Shown here: positions 1 to 6,426 of the stretch, in pieces | How the letters are laid out: each line of letters starts with the position of its first letter | How positions within the stretch are numbered: position 1 is the first letter of the stretch | NCBI GenBank assembly: GCA_022771185.1 | Contig: JALFCJ010000023.1 | Coordinates: 1 to 8,093, forward strand | DNA length: 8,093 nt | Direction: 5' to 3' | Origin: Spirochaetales bacterium | GTDB taxonomy: Bacteria > Spirochaetota > Spirochaetia > Sphaerochaetales > Sphaerochaetaceae | Made by a program: the position numbers and the translations under genes | Notes under the pieces: generated by a model | What the model saw: only the letters and a program-made list of their open reading frames with translations | The model's database searches: none | Told to the model about the DNA's origin: nothing

Positions 1-1
1 T

Positions 2-379
2 CTTTTCGATACATTAAGAGGCCTGATCAACGACGGCATGCCTACTCTCGCTACCTGCGCAGGCCTTATTCTTCTTGCTTCTTGTTTGTCGAATGATGAG
101 AATACTTATCTATCCACACTTCCTGTGACTGTCAGAAGAAATGCTTTTGGCAGACAACTTGGATCCTATGAAGAAAGAGGTAGAGTACTAGGCTTTGATG
201 ACTTTCCAATGGTGTTTATTAGAGCACCATACATTGAAAGCGTGGATCAAGACGTAAAGACAATAGCTATCTCTAAAGAACATATCGTAGGCGTTGAGTA
301 TAAATCACAGATAGCTCTCGCATTTCATCCTGAGCTGACAAATGACTTAAGACTACATGAGTATTTTATATCTATCTAG
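2..379 (+). CDS. pdxT: PdxT, glutaminase subunit of pyridoxal 5'-phosphate synthase (5'-truncated by window edge)
   Basis: PdxT hydrolyses glutamine and passes ammonia to PdxS, which builds pyridoxal 5'-phosphate (vitamin B6) from ribose 5-phosphate and glyceraldehyde 3-phosphate in the cytosol. The reading frame is open from base 2, and the segment before the first ATG (38) already matches the family (LFDTLRGLINDG), so the gene starts outside the window and that ATG is internal. Visible hallmarks are the nucleophile-elbow motif TCAGLILLAS with the catalytic Cys codon at 56-58, the segment RRNAFGRQLGSYE, the segment FIRAPYI, and FHPELTND with the catalytic His (codon 326-328) and Glu (332-334). 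The 125 residues present are about two thirds of the usual 190 or so; the missing N-terminus would hold the GGEST oxyanion loop. The C-terminus (RLHEYF) ends normally. A pdxS partner would be expected upstream, outside the window. Identification is secure from the motifs. Confidence 0.95.
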   Translation, partial: LFDTLRGLINDGMPTLATCAGLILLASCLSNDENTYLSTLPVTVRRNAFGRQLGSYEERGRVLGFDDFPMVFIRAPYIESVDQDVKTIAISKEHIVGVEYKSQIALAFHPELTNDLRLHEYFISI

Positions 380-386
380 AGCGTTT

Positions 387-417
387 GGAGTCCTCTACGG
401 AGTGACTCCTTTCTCTT
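387..417 (+). terminator. Rho-independent terminator of pdxT
   Basis: A six-base stem (GGAGTC at 387-392, GACTCC at 404-409) continues inward as CTC/GAG around a TACG tetraloop with one bulged T. It is followed by the T-rich tail TTTCTCTTT (about 409-417). It starts 8 bases after the pdxT stop codon, so it ends the pdxT transcript before the tRNA promoter. Confidence 0.8.
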
Positions 418-426
418 TATATTCAA

Positions 427-455
427 TAGACAAATAACATTCTTTTAAATATACT
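427..455 (+). promoter_or_regulatory. Sigma70-type promoter of tRNA-Pro
   Basis: TAGACA at 427-432 (5 of 6 to the -35 consensus) and TATACT at 450-455 (5 of 6 to the -10 consensus) are separated by exactly 17 bases. Transcription would start near 461-463, only a few bases before the mature tRNA 5' end at 467. The site follows the pdxT terminator, so the tRNA appears to have its own transcription unit. This is motif reading only. Confidence 0.7.
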
Positions 456-466
456 CTCTATGTTTA

Positions 467-539
467 CGGATAGTAGCGCAGAGGCTAGCGCACTTGGTTC
501 GGGACCAAGGGGTCGGCGGTTCAAATCCGCCCTGTCCGA
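467..539 (+). tRNA. tRNA-Pro (anticodon CGG)
   Basis: A full cloverleaf can be drawn. The acceptor stem is 467-473 with 532-538 (one T-G wobble), D stem 476-479/488-491 (GCGC/GCGC), anticodon stem 493-497/505-509 (CTTGG/CCAAG) with loop TTCGGGA and anticodon CGG at 500-502, variable loop 510-514, and T stem 515-519/527-531 with loop TTCAAAT. The discriminator base is A539 and no CCA is encoded, so the 3' end must be added by nucleotidyltransferase. The C1-G72 pair and the anticodon-arm region closely resemble bacterial tRNA-Pro. It reads CCG codons. It stands between pdxT and the convergent hsd operon. Confidence 0.97.
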
Positions 540-589
540 AAGAAGTAAAACTACTATTATTTTCCAAGAATAATGGAAACGAAACGCAA

Positions 590-624
590 AAACTCCCTGA
601 TCTCTTTAAGAAATTGGGGAGTTT
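590..624. terminator. Probable bidirectional hairpin terminator between tRNA-Pro and the hsd operon
   Basis: A perfect eight-base stem (AAACTCCC at 590-597, GGGAGTTT at 617-624) continues inward through two G-T wobbles and further A-T and G-C pairs to a short TTTAA loop. On the plus strand it lies 50 bases after tRNA-Pro, but its T tail is poor (GTTTCTAATT). On the minus strand it is followed by TTTTT (592-588) and then GCGTTT, a better tail, so it may chiefly end the hsdRMS transcript, 227 bases past the hsdS stop. The hairpin is clear; its direction of action is inferred. Confidence 0.7.
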
Positions 625-850
625 CTAATTCATTTATAAAAGTTCAATAGCCTGCGGGCGACGTCAATCAATGACGCTTACCTTGTTAAAGGCACCTTGG
701 CAGGACTTACTGTTGATGTATGAATATGTAACATCATGCCACTAAGTTGTCAATGTTTAAGTCAAGGGAAAATCAAAGTCTTTTCTCAATAATAACTTTA
801 TTGCATAACGTTTTTTATCTATTCTTTAAAAAGCCTTTATTACGTTTATT
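625..850. other. Intergenic stretch between tRNA-Pro terminator and hsdS, no clear gene
   Basis: No convincing gene was found. A small inverted repeat, CGTCA-ATCAA-TGACG, lies at 662-676, and an AT-only one, CAATAA-TAACT-TTATTG, at 787-803. On the minus strand TTGACA at 753-748 resembles a -35 box, but no good -10 box follows. The minus frame over 741-634 reads as two short peptides separated by one stop and could be a decayed coding remnant, but I do not recognise its source. Positions 625-730 are richer in G and C than the rest, which is strongly AT-rich. Confidence 0.5.
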
Positions 851-2365
851 TTAACTGGCATCGATTGCTTCCTTCATGGAATCACAAAGAGGCAGGAGCT
901 GATCCAGCTTCTCCACTATTCGCTTCTGTTCTGAAAGAGGGGGAAGAGGTAGTATTAAATTTGATAAAGAATTAATCTTTACACCCCCTATTATTCCGTT
1001 CATTTGAGCCTTAAAGCTTTCAATAAAACATGGAGTTTGTAACCAATAATATATCAGTTTAGGTTCACTTAAATATGGATAAAACATACATAGTTTATTA
1101 CCAAAACAAACCGTCTCAGAAAGAAATCCAATTTTCTTACCTGCACTTCCACCTTCGATACAAAGCAAACTTGCACCTGCTGGAGCTTTCTTAAATTTTT
1201 TTTCGTTATATGGAATATACACTCCATTTGAGTATTCTATTTCGTGGCTATTAGAAATATCCTTTGTCCCAATATAACAATATCCATCTTTGTTTTGTTT
1301 TAAATATTTTTCTCTTTTTACTGCTTCTGGGATACTGTTTCCTGTATAAAGATTACAAATTATGGCAATTTTCACCCATTTCCAGTTGTCCGGAATATCA
1401 AACGGAACCTCATCTGGATCTATGGGTTCAAGAGCCTTCTCATTCTTGATCTTCCCTTCCTTGATGAGTCTCTTCTTTTCAGCCAGAATCTCAGCATATA
1501 GAGTTTCAGCATCTCCATCCGATGCAAGCTGTTCCGTGAGCTTTCCCTGTATCGCCGCCTGCAGGAGGGATGACTTCATGTCACCGGGGAAAGAATTGTA
1601 GAGGTTGGTCAAAGACTTCTCCGTATTCTCCAGCTCATCAATCTTTGCCATGAGTTCGTCTACTTTGGCTACAATGCGGTGTTGTTCTGCAAGAGGGGGA
1701 AGTGGCAAACAAAATGATTTTAGTACGTCAAAAGGTGGAATGTTTTTTATTGCTGTTCCAGAACTATTAAGCTTTGCTTGCTTCTTTAAAATATAATCAA
1801 AGTATATTAACCAAAAATCCATAATATGTTTATTGAATAATCTAACCCTCATTAAAGCCTGATTGATTATTCCTTTAGGTGCCTCTTTAGGAAGTAAATA
1901 AGCTTCACCGATTGTTCCTGCACAACTTACAATAATATCTCCCGGTAAAACTTCAAAACTTTTCATTTCCTTAAATTTACAAAAAGAAATAAAGTAATCA
2001 CCAATCGAATAATCTTTCTTTATAGCATTTTTTTGTTCATAAACTTTTATAGAATCAGCACTTTTGGGCACAAACATTGATTTGGTTAAGCTACTACCAA
2101 AAGGACCTTTTCGATATTCACCTAGATCCCCAAGTCTTACCCATTTCCAATTTTTGGGAATATCAAATGGAACCTCATCAAAATCGATAGGCTCAAGAGG
2201 TTTCTCCTTCTTGATTTTCTTCTTTGCAATGAGCTTCTGTTTTTCCTGCTGTATTTCAGCATAGAGGGTTTCAGCATCGCCATCCGATGCAAGCTGTTCA
2301 GTGAGTTTTCCCTGTATTGCCGCCTGTAACACGGCCTTCCTCAGATCATCACAAATACCGATCAA
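851..2365 (-). CDS. hsdS: HsdS, type I restriction-modification specificity subunit
   Basis: HsdS binds the bipartite DNA target and holds two HsdM (and, for cutting, two HsdR) subunits. The 504 residues have the usual two-halved build. A conserved helical region covers about 1-78, target recognition domain 1 about 75-220, central conserved region LPLPPLAEQHRIVAKVDELM at 220-239 with helix to about 260, a second copy of the N-terminal segment at 267-331, recognition domain 2 about 331-470, and the closing LPLPPLSEQKRIVEKLDQLL at 472-491. The start is TTG (2365-2363), chosen because GGAGG lies six bases upstream and because it overlaps the hsdM stop as TTGA, which suggests translational coupling. 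The recognition domains are far richer in A and T (about 22-27% GC in sampled lines) than the conserved parts (about 55%). The length is ordinary for a two-domain HsdS, so it looks complete. The target sequence cannot be read from the protein. Confidence 0.95.
   Translation of the reverse strand: MIGICDDLRKAVLQAAIQGKLTEQLASDGDAETLYAEIQQEKQKLIAKKKIKKEKPLEPIDFDEVPFDIPKNWKWVRLGDLGEYRKGPFGSSLTKSMFVPKSADSIKVYEQKNAIKKDYSIGDYFISFCKFKEMKSFEVLPGDIIVSCAGTIGEAYLLPKEAPKGIINQALMRVRLFNKHIMDFWLIYFDYILKKQAKLNSSGTAIKNIPPFDVLKSFCLPLPPLAEQHRIVAKVDELMAKIDELENTEKSLTNLYNSFPGDMKSSLLQAAIQGKLTEQLASDGDAETLYAEILAEKKRLIKEGKIKNEKALEPIDPDEVPFDIPDNWKWVKIAIICNLYTGNSIPEAVKREKYLKQNKDGYCYIGTKDISNSHEIEYSNGVYIPYNEKKFKKAPAGASLLCIEGGSAGKKIGFLSETVCFGNKLCMFYPYLSEPKLIYYWLQTPCFIESFKAQMNGIIGGVKINSLSNLILPLPPLSEQKRIVEKLDQLLPLCDSMKEAIDAS
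1373..1567 (-). repeat. hsdS internal direct repeat, copy 2 (central)
   Basis: Encodes HsdS residues 267-331. It matches copy 1 at 2138-2332, shifted by 765 bases (255 codons), so the two are in frame. LQAAIQGKLTEQLASDGDAE and the residues after it up to YAEI are identical, while the lysine-rich middle differs. The longest exact DNA match I found is 20 bases (CCATCCGATGCAAGCTGTTC on the plus strand). Such repeats are typical of HsdS pseudo-symmetry and can support homologous exchange of recognition domains. Confidence 0.9.
2138..2332 (-). repeat. hsdS internal direct repeat, copy 1 (N-terminal)
   Basis: Encodes HsdS residues 12-76, from the VLQAAIQGK helix to the DIPKNWKWV segment that opens recognition domain 1. 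It is paired with the copy at 1373-1567. Both copies keep EPIDxDEVPFDIPxNWKWV just before the recognition domain, so domain boundaries fall at equivalent points in each half. Confidence 0.9.
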
Positions 2366-3870
2366 AGTACACCTCCCAAAAGCTTCTGTATTTCAGCAAG
2401 CTGATGGTCAAGCTTTTCGTTAAGCGCCGTCCTGTGTTCAATGAAGTTCCTCATCGTATCTTCCGGCGACAATATTTCCTTCACTGCCGTCGGATATCCA
2501 CAAAGGTCTATGTCGTAGCCCCTGACGATAATCTCATCAATCGTATACTTCTTCGACTTGAATGTATCTGTTTCGGTGTCCTTGATCTCTTTCCTGTCAT
2601 CCCACCAGGCATCGACGGGAGCGAAATGTTCCCTCTGCATCGGCTTGGTCTTGGAGAAATGCTTGTACCCTTCCGGCATATCAAGACGGTAGAACCAAAC
2701 GGCATCGGTCGGTCCGGTCTTGTCGAAGAACAGGAGATTTGTTGCAATTGGTGTATATGGAGCAAAGCATGAAGGAGGCAGTCTAATGATTGTGTGAAGG
2801 TTACACTCCTTCATGAGGTACTTCTTGATCGACACCTTTGCATTGTCGGTTCCGAAGAGGAAGCCGTCTGGCAGTACGATGACGGCACGACCGTTCTTCT
2901 TCAGTCTCTTTACGGTGAGTGCCACGAAAAGGTCTGCCGTCTCAGAACTTCTCAGGTCGGCAGGGAATGCCTTGAGGTCAGAATCAAGTGCAACACCGCC
3001 GTAAGGAGGGTTCAAGGCTGCATATTCCACAAGGTCGTCTTCATTGTAATTTGAGAATGTCTTCTGGTCCAGGGAATCGCCATATGTGATATTCGGAAGT
3101 TCGATGTCGTGGAGAAGAAGGTTTGTGACGCAGAGCCTGTATGGCATAGGCTTGAATTCACCGCCACGGACCGCGTGCTGGAGCATCTTCTGCTTGCTTG
3201 GATCATTTCCGATCTGTGCCCTCATATACTGGAGTGCATCTACAAGGAACCCTCCGGTACCGCAGGCCCAGTCCGCCAGAGTGCCACCGATCTGCGGGTT
3301 GACCTTCTCAATGCCGAAGCGTGTTATTGCACGGCCTGTATAGAATTCACCCATCGTACCTGCCGACTGAAGTCCTTTCAGAAGTCCTTCATACATGTCG
3401 TTGAATTCGTGGGTTTCATTGGAATCCGAAAAGTCGACTTCGTTGAAGAGGTTGATTACATCCCTGAGAAGGTATCCGTTCTTCATGTAGTTGACGGAGT
3501 TGGTCATGATGGACTTTACAAGCATGCTGCGTTCATCGGTTGAATCGAACGGGATGACCATCTTTTCATCTTTATCCTTGATTTCCTCTCCGCTGAGCAC
3601 AGGAATGAGAGTGTTGTTTACGAAGTCAAGCAGATCGTTTCCCGTGAGCTGCTCCTTGGGTGATGCACCCACGGCCCAGTCACGCCATCTGTATCCTTTA
3701 GGAATTACAGGTTCGTAGTTGTCTTCAAGCTCTGCAGTCTCTTCCTTGTAGTCGAATATCTTGAGAAATATGAGCCACACGATCTGTGCAAGCCTCTGTG
3801 CGTCACCATCGACGCCGCTGTCTTTCCTCATTATGTCCTGTAGTCTCTTGATAAGTGTTGCAAGACTCAT
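2362..3870 (-). CDS. hsdM: HsdM, type I restriction-modification DNA adenine-N6 methyltransferase
   Basis: HsdM transfers a methyl group from S-adenosylmethionine to adenine N6 in the target chosen by HsdS; M2S acts as a maintenance methylase. In the 502 residues I see an N-terminal helical domain (about 1-150, starting MSLATLIKRLQDIMRKD), the segment GEFYTGRAITRFGIEKVNP (174-192), SAM-binding motif I ADWACGTGGFL (199-209), catalytic motif IV NPPYGG (N287-G292), and VIVLPDGFLFG (330-340). The C-terminal tail (about 470-498) is probably helical and would contact HsdS. The start is ATG at 3870, 17 bases after the hsdR stop. Its ribosome site (GGGGG at 3886-3882) is 11 bases away, slightly far. 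The stop overlaps the hsdS start. The usual FYTPR reads FYTGR here. No breaks are seen, so it should be active. Confidence 0.97.
   Translation of the reverse strand: MSLATLIKRLQDIMRKDSGVDGDAQRLAQIVWLIFLKIFDYKEETAELEDNYEPVIPKGYRWRDWAVGASPKEQLTGNDLLDFVNNTLIPVLSGEEIKDKDEKMVIPFDSTDERSMLVKSIMTNSVNYMKNGYLLRDVINLFNEVDFSDSNETHEFNDMYEGLLKGLQSAGTMGEFYTGRAITRFGIEKVNPQIGGTLADWACGTGGFLVDALQYMRAQIGNDPSKQKMLQHAVRGGEFKPMPYRLCVTNLLLHDIELPNITYGDSLDQKTFSNYNEDDLVEYAALNPPYGGVALDSDLKAFPADLRSSETADLFVALTVKRLKKNGRAVIVLPDGFLFGTDNAKVSIKKYLMKECNLHTIIRLPPSCFAPYTPIATNLLFFDKTGPTDAVWFYRLDMPEGYKHFSKTKPMQREHFAPVDAWWDDRKEIKDTETDTFKSKKYTIDEIIVRGYDIDLCGYPTAVKEILSPEDTMRNFIEHRTALNEKLDHQLAEIQKLLGGVL
2372..2376 (-). promoter_or_regulatory. 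Shine-Dalgarno site setting the TTG start of hsdS
   Basis: On the minus strand GGAGG lies inside the last codons of hsdM, six bases before TTG at 2365-2363. This strength and spacing support the non-ATG start and the coupled translation of hsdM and hsdS. Confidence 0.8.
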
Positions 3871-3887
3871 CTAACGGTAATCCCCCA

Positions 3888-6374
3888 TCATTCATATAGT
3901 TTGTTTTCCAGCATATACAAAAACTGGAAGTATTTTTCCTTTGAGCCGAAGAAATCCTTGATGATCTTCAGAGGCGTATACCCCATTTCTGCGAAGACAG
4001 GCATTGAAAACACCGTCTTTATATCCCTCAGATACTGGAAACTGGTCTCTTCATAGACATCCAGCAGTGTTTTTACCACCAGTTTCTTCCCTTCGTCCAT
4101 TCCTTCCATTATTATAGCAACGGCCGTACTCTGGGTGCGCTGGTGCTTTGACAACGGCGGTACAATACCGTAGCCAATGCATGAAATGATGTCAAAGTTA
4201 TCTACAGCATATCCATACTGAAGCCTGAACCTCTTCCCCCATTCATCGTCCAGAAGGAGTTCGGATGCGAAACAAGCCTTGTCCTTTGTGATGATCCAAG
4301 CCTTCTTGAAATCCTCAAATTCAGGATACTGGCTGAGGATGTTGTTCCTTACACATGAGTCAAGGTTCTCCTTCACCAGCTTTCCGTTCTTGTCAAGGTA
4401 AGACACCTTTTCGTCAATTATAGATACGTCGACTCCATTCACCCTTATCTTTTTGTTTTTGTCCGGCACGGTGACGACTTCCGTCGGCGGATTGCTGGGA
4501 CCTGTCGGTATTTTTGGAAAATCTCCACCCTCCGTCACATCCGTTACTGTGACGGGGTCACCGTCGAAGGAAGGATCCTGGAACTTCAGATAGTTTTTTC
4601 GGAAGTCCAGTATGGTGAAGTACATCTTGGACTTTTCCTCACCATCAACCTCATATTCCTTCTTGATCCTGGTTCCACGGCCTATGATCTGCTTGAATTC
4701 AGTCATACTGCCTACGCTTCTGTCAAGAACGATGTTCTCACAGGTCTCCGCATCCACACCTGTAGACATAAGTCGGCTTGTGACCGCTATGACCGGATAC
4801 TTGGATGAAGGATCTACGAAGTTGTCCAACTGCCTCTTTCCGATTTCATTGTCTCCGGTTATCTGCATGATGTATCGCGGATCCTCCGCTACAAGGTCTG
4901 CATTCTCATTTTCAAGAAGCCTGACCATCTCCTCAGCATGGGATATGTCTTCACAGAATACGATGGTCTTTCCATATCTGTCGGTAGTCTTCATATAGTC
5001 GCTGATACGCTTGGCGACAAGCCTGCGTCGGTCCACCACGACTATCCTCTTATCGAATTCATTCTGGTGGTATATCCTGTCCTCAACAGGATTTCCGTCA
5101 GTATCCTTCATACCAGGTTCGGGTTTGTATCCATATTTGTCTATGTCAAGTTCAACCGAAATGACCTTGTAAGGGGCAAGGAATCCGTCATCGATGCCTT
5201 GCTTTAGGGAGTAGGTATAGATTGGGTTTCCGAAATATGCCGCATTGGTTTCGGACTCAGCATCCTTACGTCTCTCAACAGCCTTGTTGAGGGCATTGTA
5301 GGCACGTTCCTTCTCAAGTACATCGCCTGAAAGGATGGCGTTCTCAAGACGCATCCTGGCCTCTTCCTCATCCTTCAGGGCCTCTACGACACCTTCTTCT
5401 CTAGGAGTGGCTGTAAGTCCGATCTGTACTGCGGAGCTGAAGTATTCCAGAATCTCATGCCAGTTGGAATCCGGAGTTGCGGAGCTCCTGTGGCATTCGT
5501 CGACGACTATAAGATCGAAGAAGTCTGAAGGGAACATCTTGTAATAGTCGGTGTCATATGACTTCAACTGTTGGTAGAGGGCCAGATAGATGTCCTTGGA
5601 CGTCTTGATATGGGCGTTGTCAATCTTCTCCATCGCTTCCATGAAGGGCTTGAAGTCCTTCCTCATGGTCTGGTCGACAAGGATGTTCCTGTCTGCAAGG
5701 AAGAGGACCTTCTTTTTCAGTCCGGTCTTCCAAAGTCTCCAGATGATCTGGAATGCGGTGAATGTCTTTCCGGTACCTGTAGCCATTACAAGCAGGAGAC
5801 GGTCTTCACCCTTGACGATTTTTTCAACGACACGGTTTATGGCTATCCTCTGGTAATATCGTGGTTTTTTGCCGTTGGCGGAATAGTAGTATGGGTAGGT
5901 GATGACGTTCTCTTCCACTGTGGATATGTTCTTTTCAGCCTTGTATCGCATCCACAGCTCTTCCGGCCCCGGAAGCTGATCAAGCTTCATCGTCCTGTTG
6001 AGGCCTGTGACCATATCCTTTTCGATCAGGTCTATTCCATTCGTCGAATATGCAAAGGGGGCGTCAAGGACACTGGCATAATCCACAGCCTGCTGGTATC
6101 CCGCGTCAGCGGATACGTCCTGACCTTTTGCCTCAACGACCGCCAGAATAATGTTGTCACGATAAAGCAGGAGATAGTCGGCCTTCTTCTTTTTCCCTCT
6201 GTGTGGCACGTTGTATTCATCGATAGAGATCCGTCCGTCTGTGAAGATGTACTCCATGATGATCTTCTTGGAATCGGTCCATTTCTTTTGTATTGCAGGT
6301 GTTATTATATGGAGCTTCGTAGTCTCTTCGTTCTTCTGTTGTTCCGCTATTTCTTCTGGGGTAAGGACTGCCAT
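3888..6374 (-). CDS. hsdR: HsdR, type I restriction endonuclease motor subunit (EcoEI-like)
   Basis: HsdR gives the M2S complex ATP-driven DNA translocation and cleavage of unmethylated DNA. Domains in the 828 residues: a PD-(D/E)xK nuclease with D66, E81-A-K83 and a QxxxY element (Q95, Y99); helicase lobe 1 with Walker A MATGTGKT (197-204), DECH (292-295) and GLTATP (319-324); lobe 2 with IVFCED (471-476), MSTGVDAETCENIVLDRSVG (536-555) and motif VI QIIGRGTRI (562-570); and an EcoEI-type C-terminal region from about 640. Length and the YFG-P-YTYSLKQGIDDGFLAPYKV block fit the type IB (EcoEI) group. A charged insertion sits after TATP, at about residues 326-378. The start is ATG at 6374, with GAGGAG five bases upstream and a good promoter just before it, so hsdR is the first gene of the operon. 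All catalytic residues are intact. Confidence 0.97.
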   Translation of the reverse strand: MAVLTPEEIAEQQKNEETTKLHIITPAIQKKWTDSKKIIMEYIFTDGRISIDEYNVPHRGKKKKADYLLLYRDNIILAVVEAKGQDVSADAGYQQAVDYASVLDAPFAYSTNGIDLIEKDMVTGLNRTMKLDQLPGPEELWMRYKAEKNISTVEENVITYPYYYSANGKKPRYYQRIAINRVVEKIVKGEDRLLLVMATGTGKTFTAFQIIWRLWKTGLKKKVLFLADRNILVDQTMRKDFKPFMEAMEKIDNAHIKTSKDIYLALYQQLKSYDTDYYKMFPSDFFDLIVVDECHRSSATPDSNWHEILEYFSSAVQIGLTATPREEGVVEALKDEEEARMRLENAILSGDVLEKERAYNALNKAVERRKDAESETNAAYFGNPIYTYSLKQGIDDGFLAPYKVISVELDIDKYGYKPEPGMKDTDGNPVEDRIYHQNEFDKRIVVVDRRRLVAKRISDYMKTTDRYGKTIVFCEDISHAEEMVRLLENENADLVAEDPRYIMQITGDNEIGKRQLDNFVDPSSKYPVIAVTSRLMSTGVDAETCENIVLDRSVGSMTEFKQIIGRGTRIKKEYEVDGEEKSKMYFTILDFRKNYLKFQDPSFDGDPVTVTDVTEGGDFPKIPTGPSNPPTEVVTVPDKNKKIRVNGVDVSIIDEKVSYLDKNGKLVKENLDSCVRNNILSQYPEFEDFKKAWIITKDKACFASELLLDDEWGKRFRLQYGYAVDNFDIISCIGYGIVPPLSKHQRTQSTAVAIIMEGMDEGKKLVVKTLLDVYEETSFQYLRDIKTVFSMPVFAEMGYTPLKIIKDFFGSKEKYFQFLYMLENKLYE

Positions 6375-6379
6375 GTATT

Positions 6380-6385
6380 CTCCTC
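6380..6385 (-). promoter_or_regulatory. Shine-Dalgarno site of hsdR
   Basis: GAGGAG on the minus strand, five bases before the ATG at 6374-6372. It fixes the hsdR start and lies in a very short leader of about 15 bases behind the predicted transcription start. Confidence 0.8.
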
Positions 6386-6396
6386 AACTGTATGAA

Positions 6397-6426
6397 ATTA
6401 TATTCCTACAGTAATCGTTTCTTCAA
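6397..6426 (-). promoter_or_regulatory. Sigma70-type promoter of the hsdRMS operon
   Basis: On the minus strand TTGAAG (6426-6421, 4 of 6 to the -35 consensus) is followed after 18 bases by TATAAT (6402-6397, a perfect -10 box). The predicted start near 6390 gives a leader of about 15 bases that holds the hsdR ribosome site. No separate promoter was found before hsdM or hsdS, which abut the gene before them, so this one probably drives all three. No operator is obvious inside it. Confidence 0.7.

Noticed and set aside
467..850. Attachment site of an integrated element at the tRNA-Pro 3' end
   Set aside because: No second copy of the tRNA 3' end was found in the window and there is no integrase gene, so integration at this tRNA is not supported here.
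1264..2264. Short plus-strand frames opposite hsdS, two of which contain similar peptides
   Set aside because: Their similarity to each other simply mirrors the internal repeats of hsdS read on the other strand.
851..2365. Phase-variable hsdS shuffling system
   Set aside because: Only one hsdS is present, with no inverted partial hsdS and no recombinase in the window. The direct repeats alone do not establish switching.
2317..3543. Several plus-strand frames opposite hsdM (2317-2772, 2794-3054, 3109-3543) and minus-strand frames in the wrong phase
   Set aside because: All are shadows of hsdM, whose methylase motifs run throughout; none has a ribosome site and family motifs.
5571..6395. Plus-strand open frame of 274 codons opposite the start of hsdR
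   Set aside because: It is wholly antisense to the well-supported nuclease and Walker A region of hsdR, resembles no family I know, has low-complexity hydrophobic stretches, and is best explained by the codon use of hsdR.
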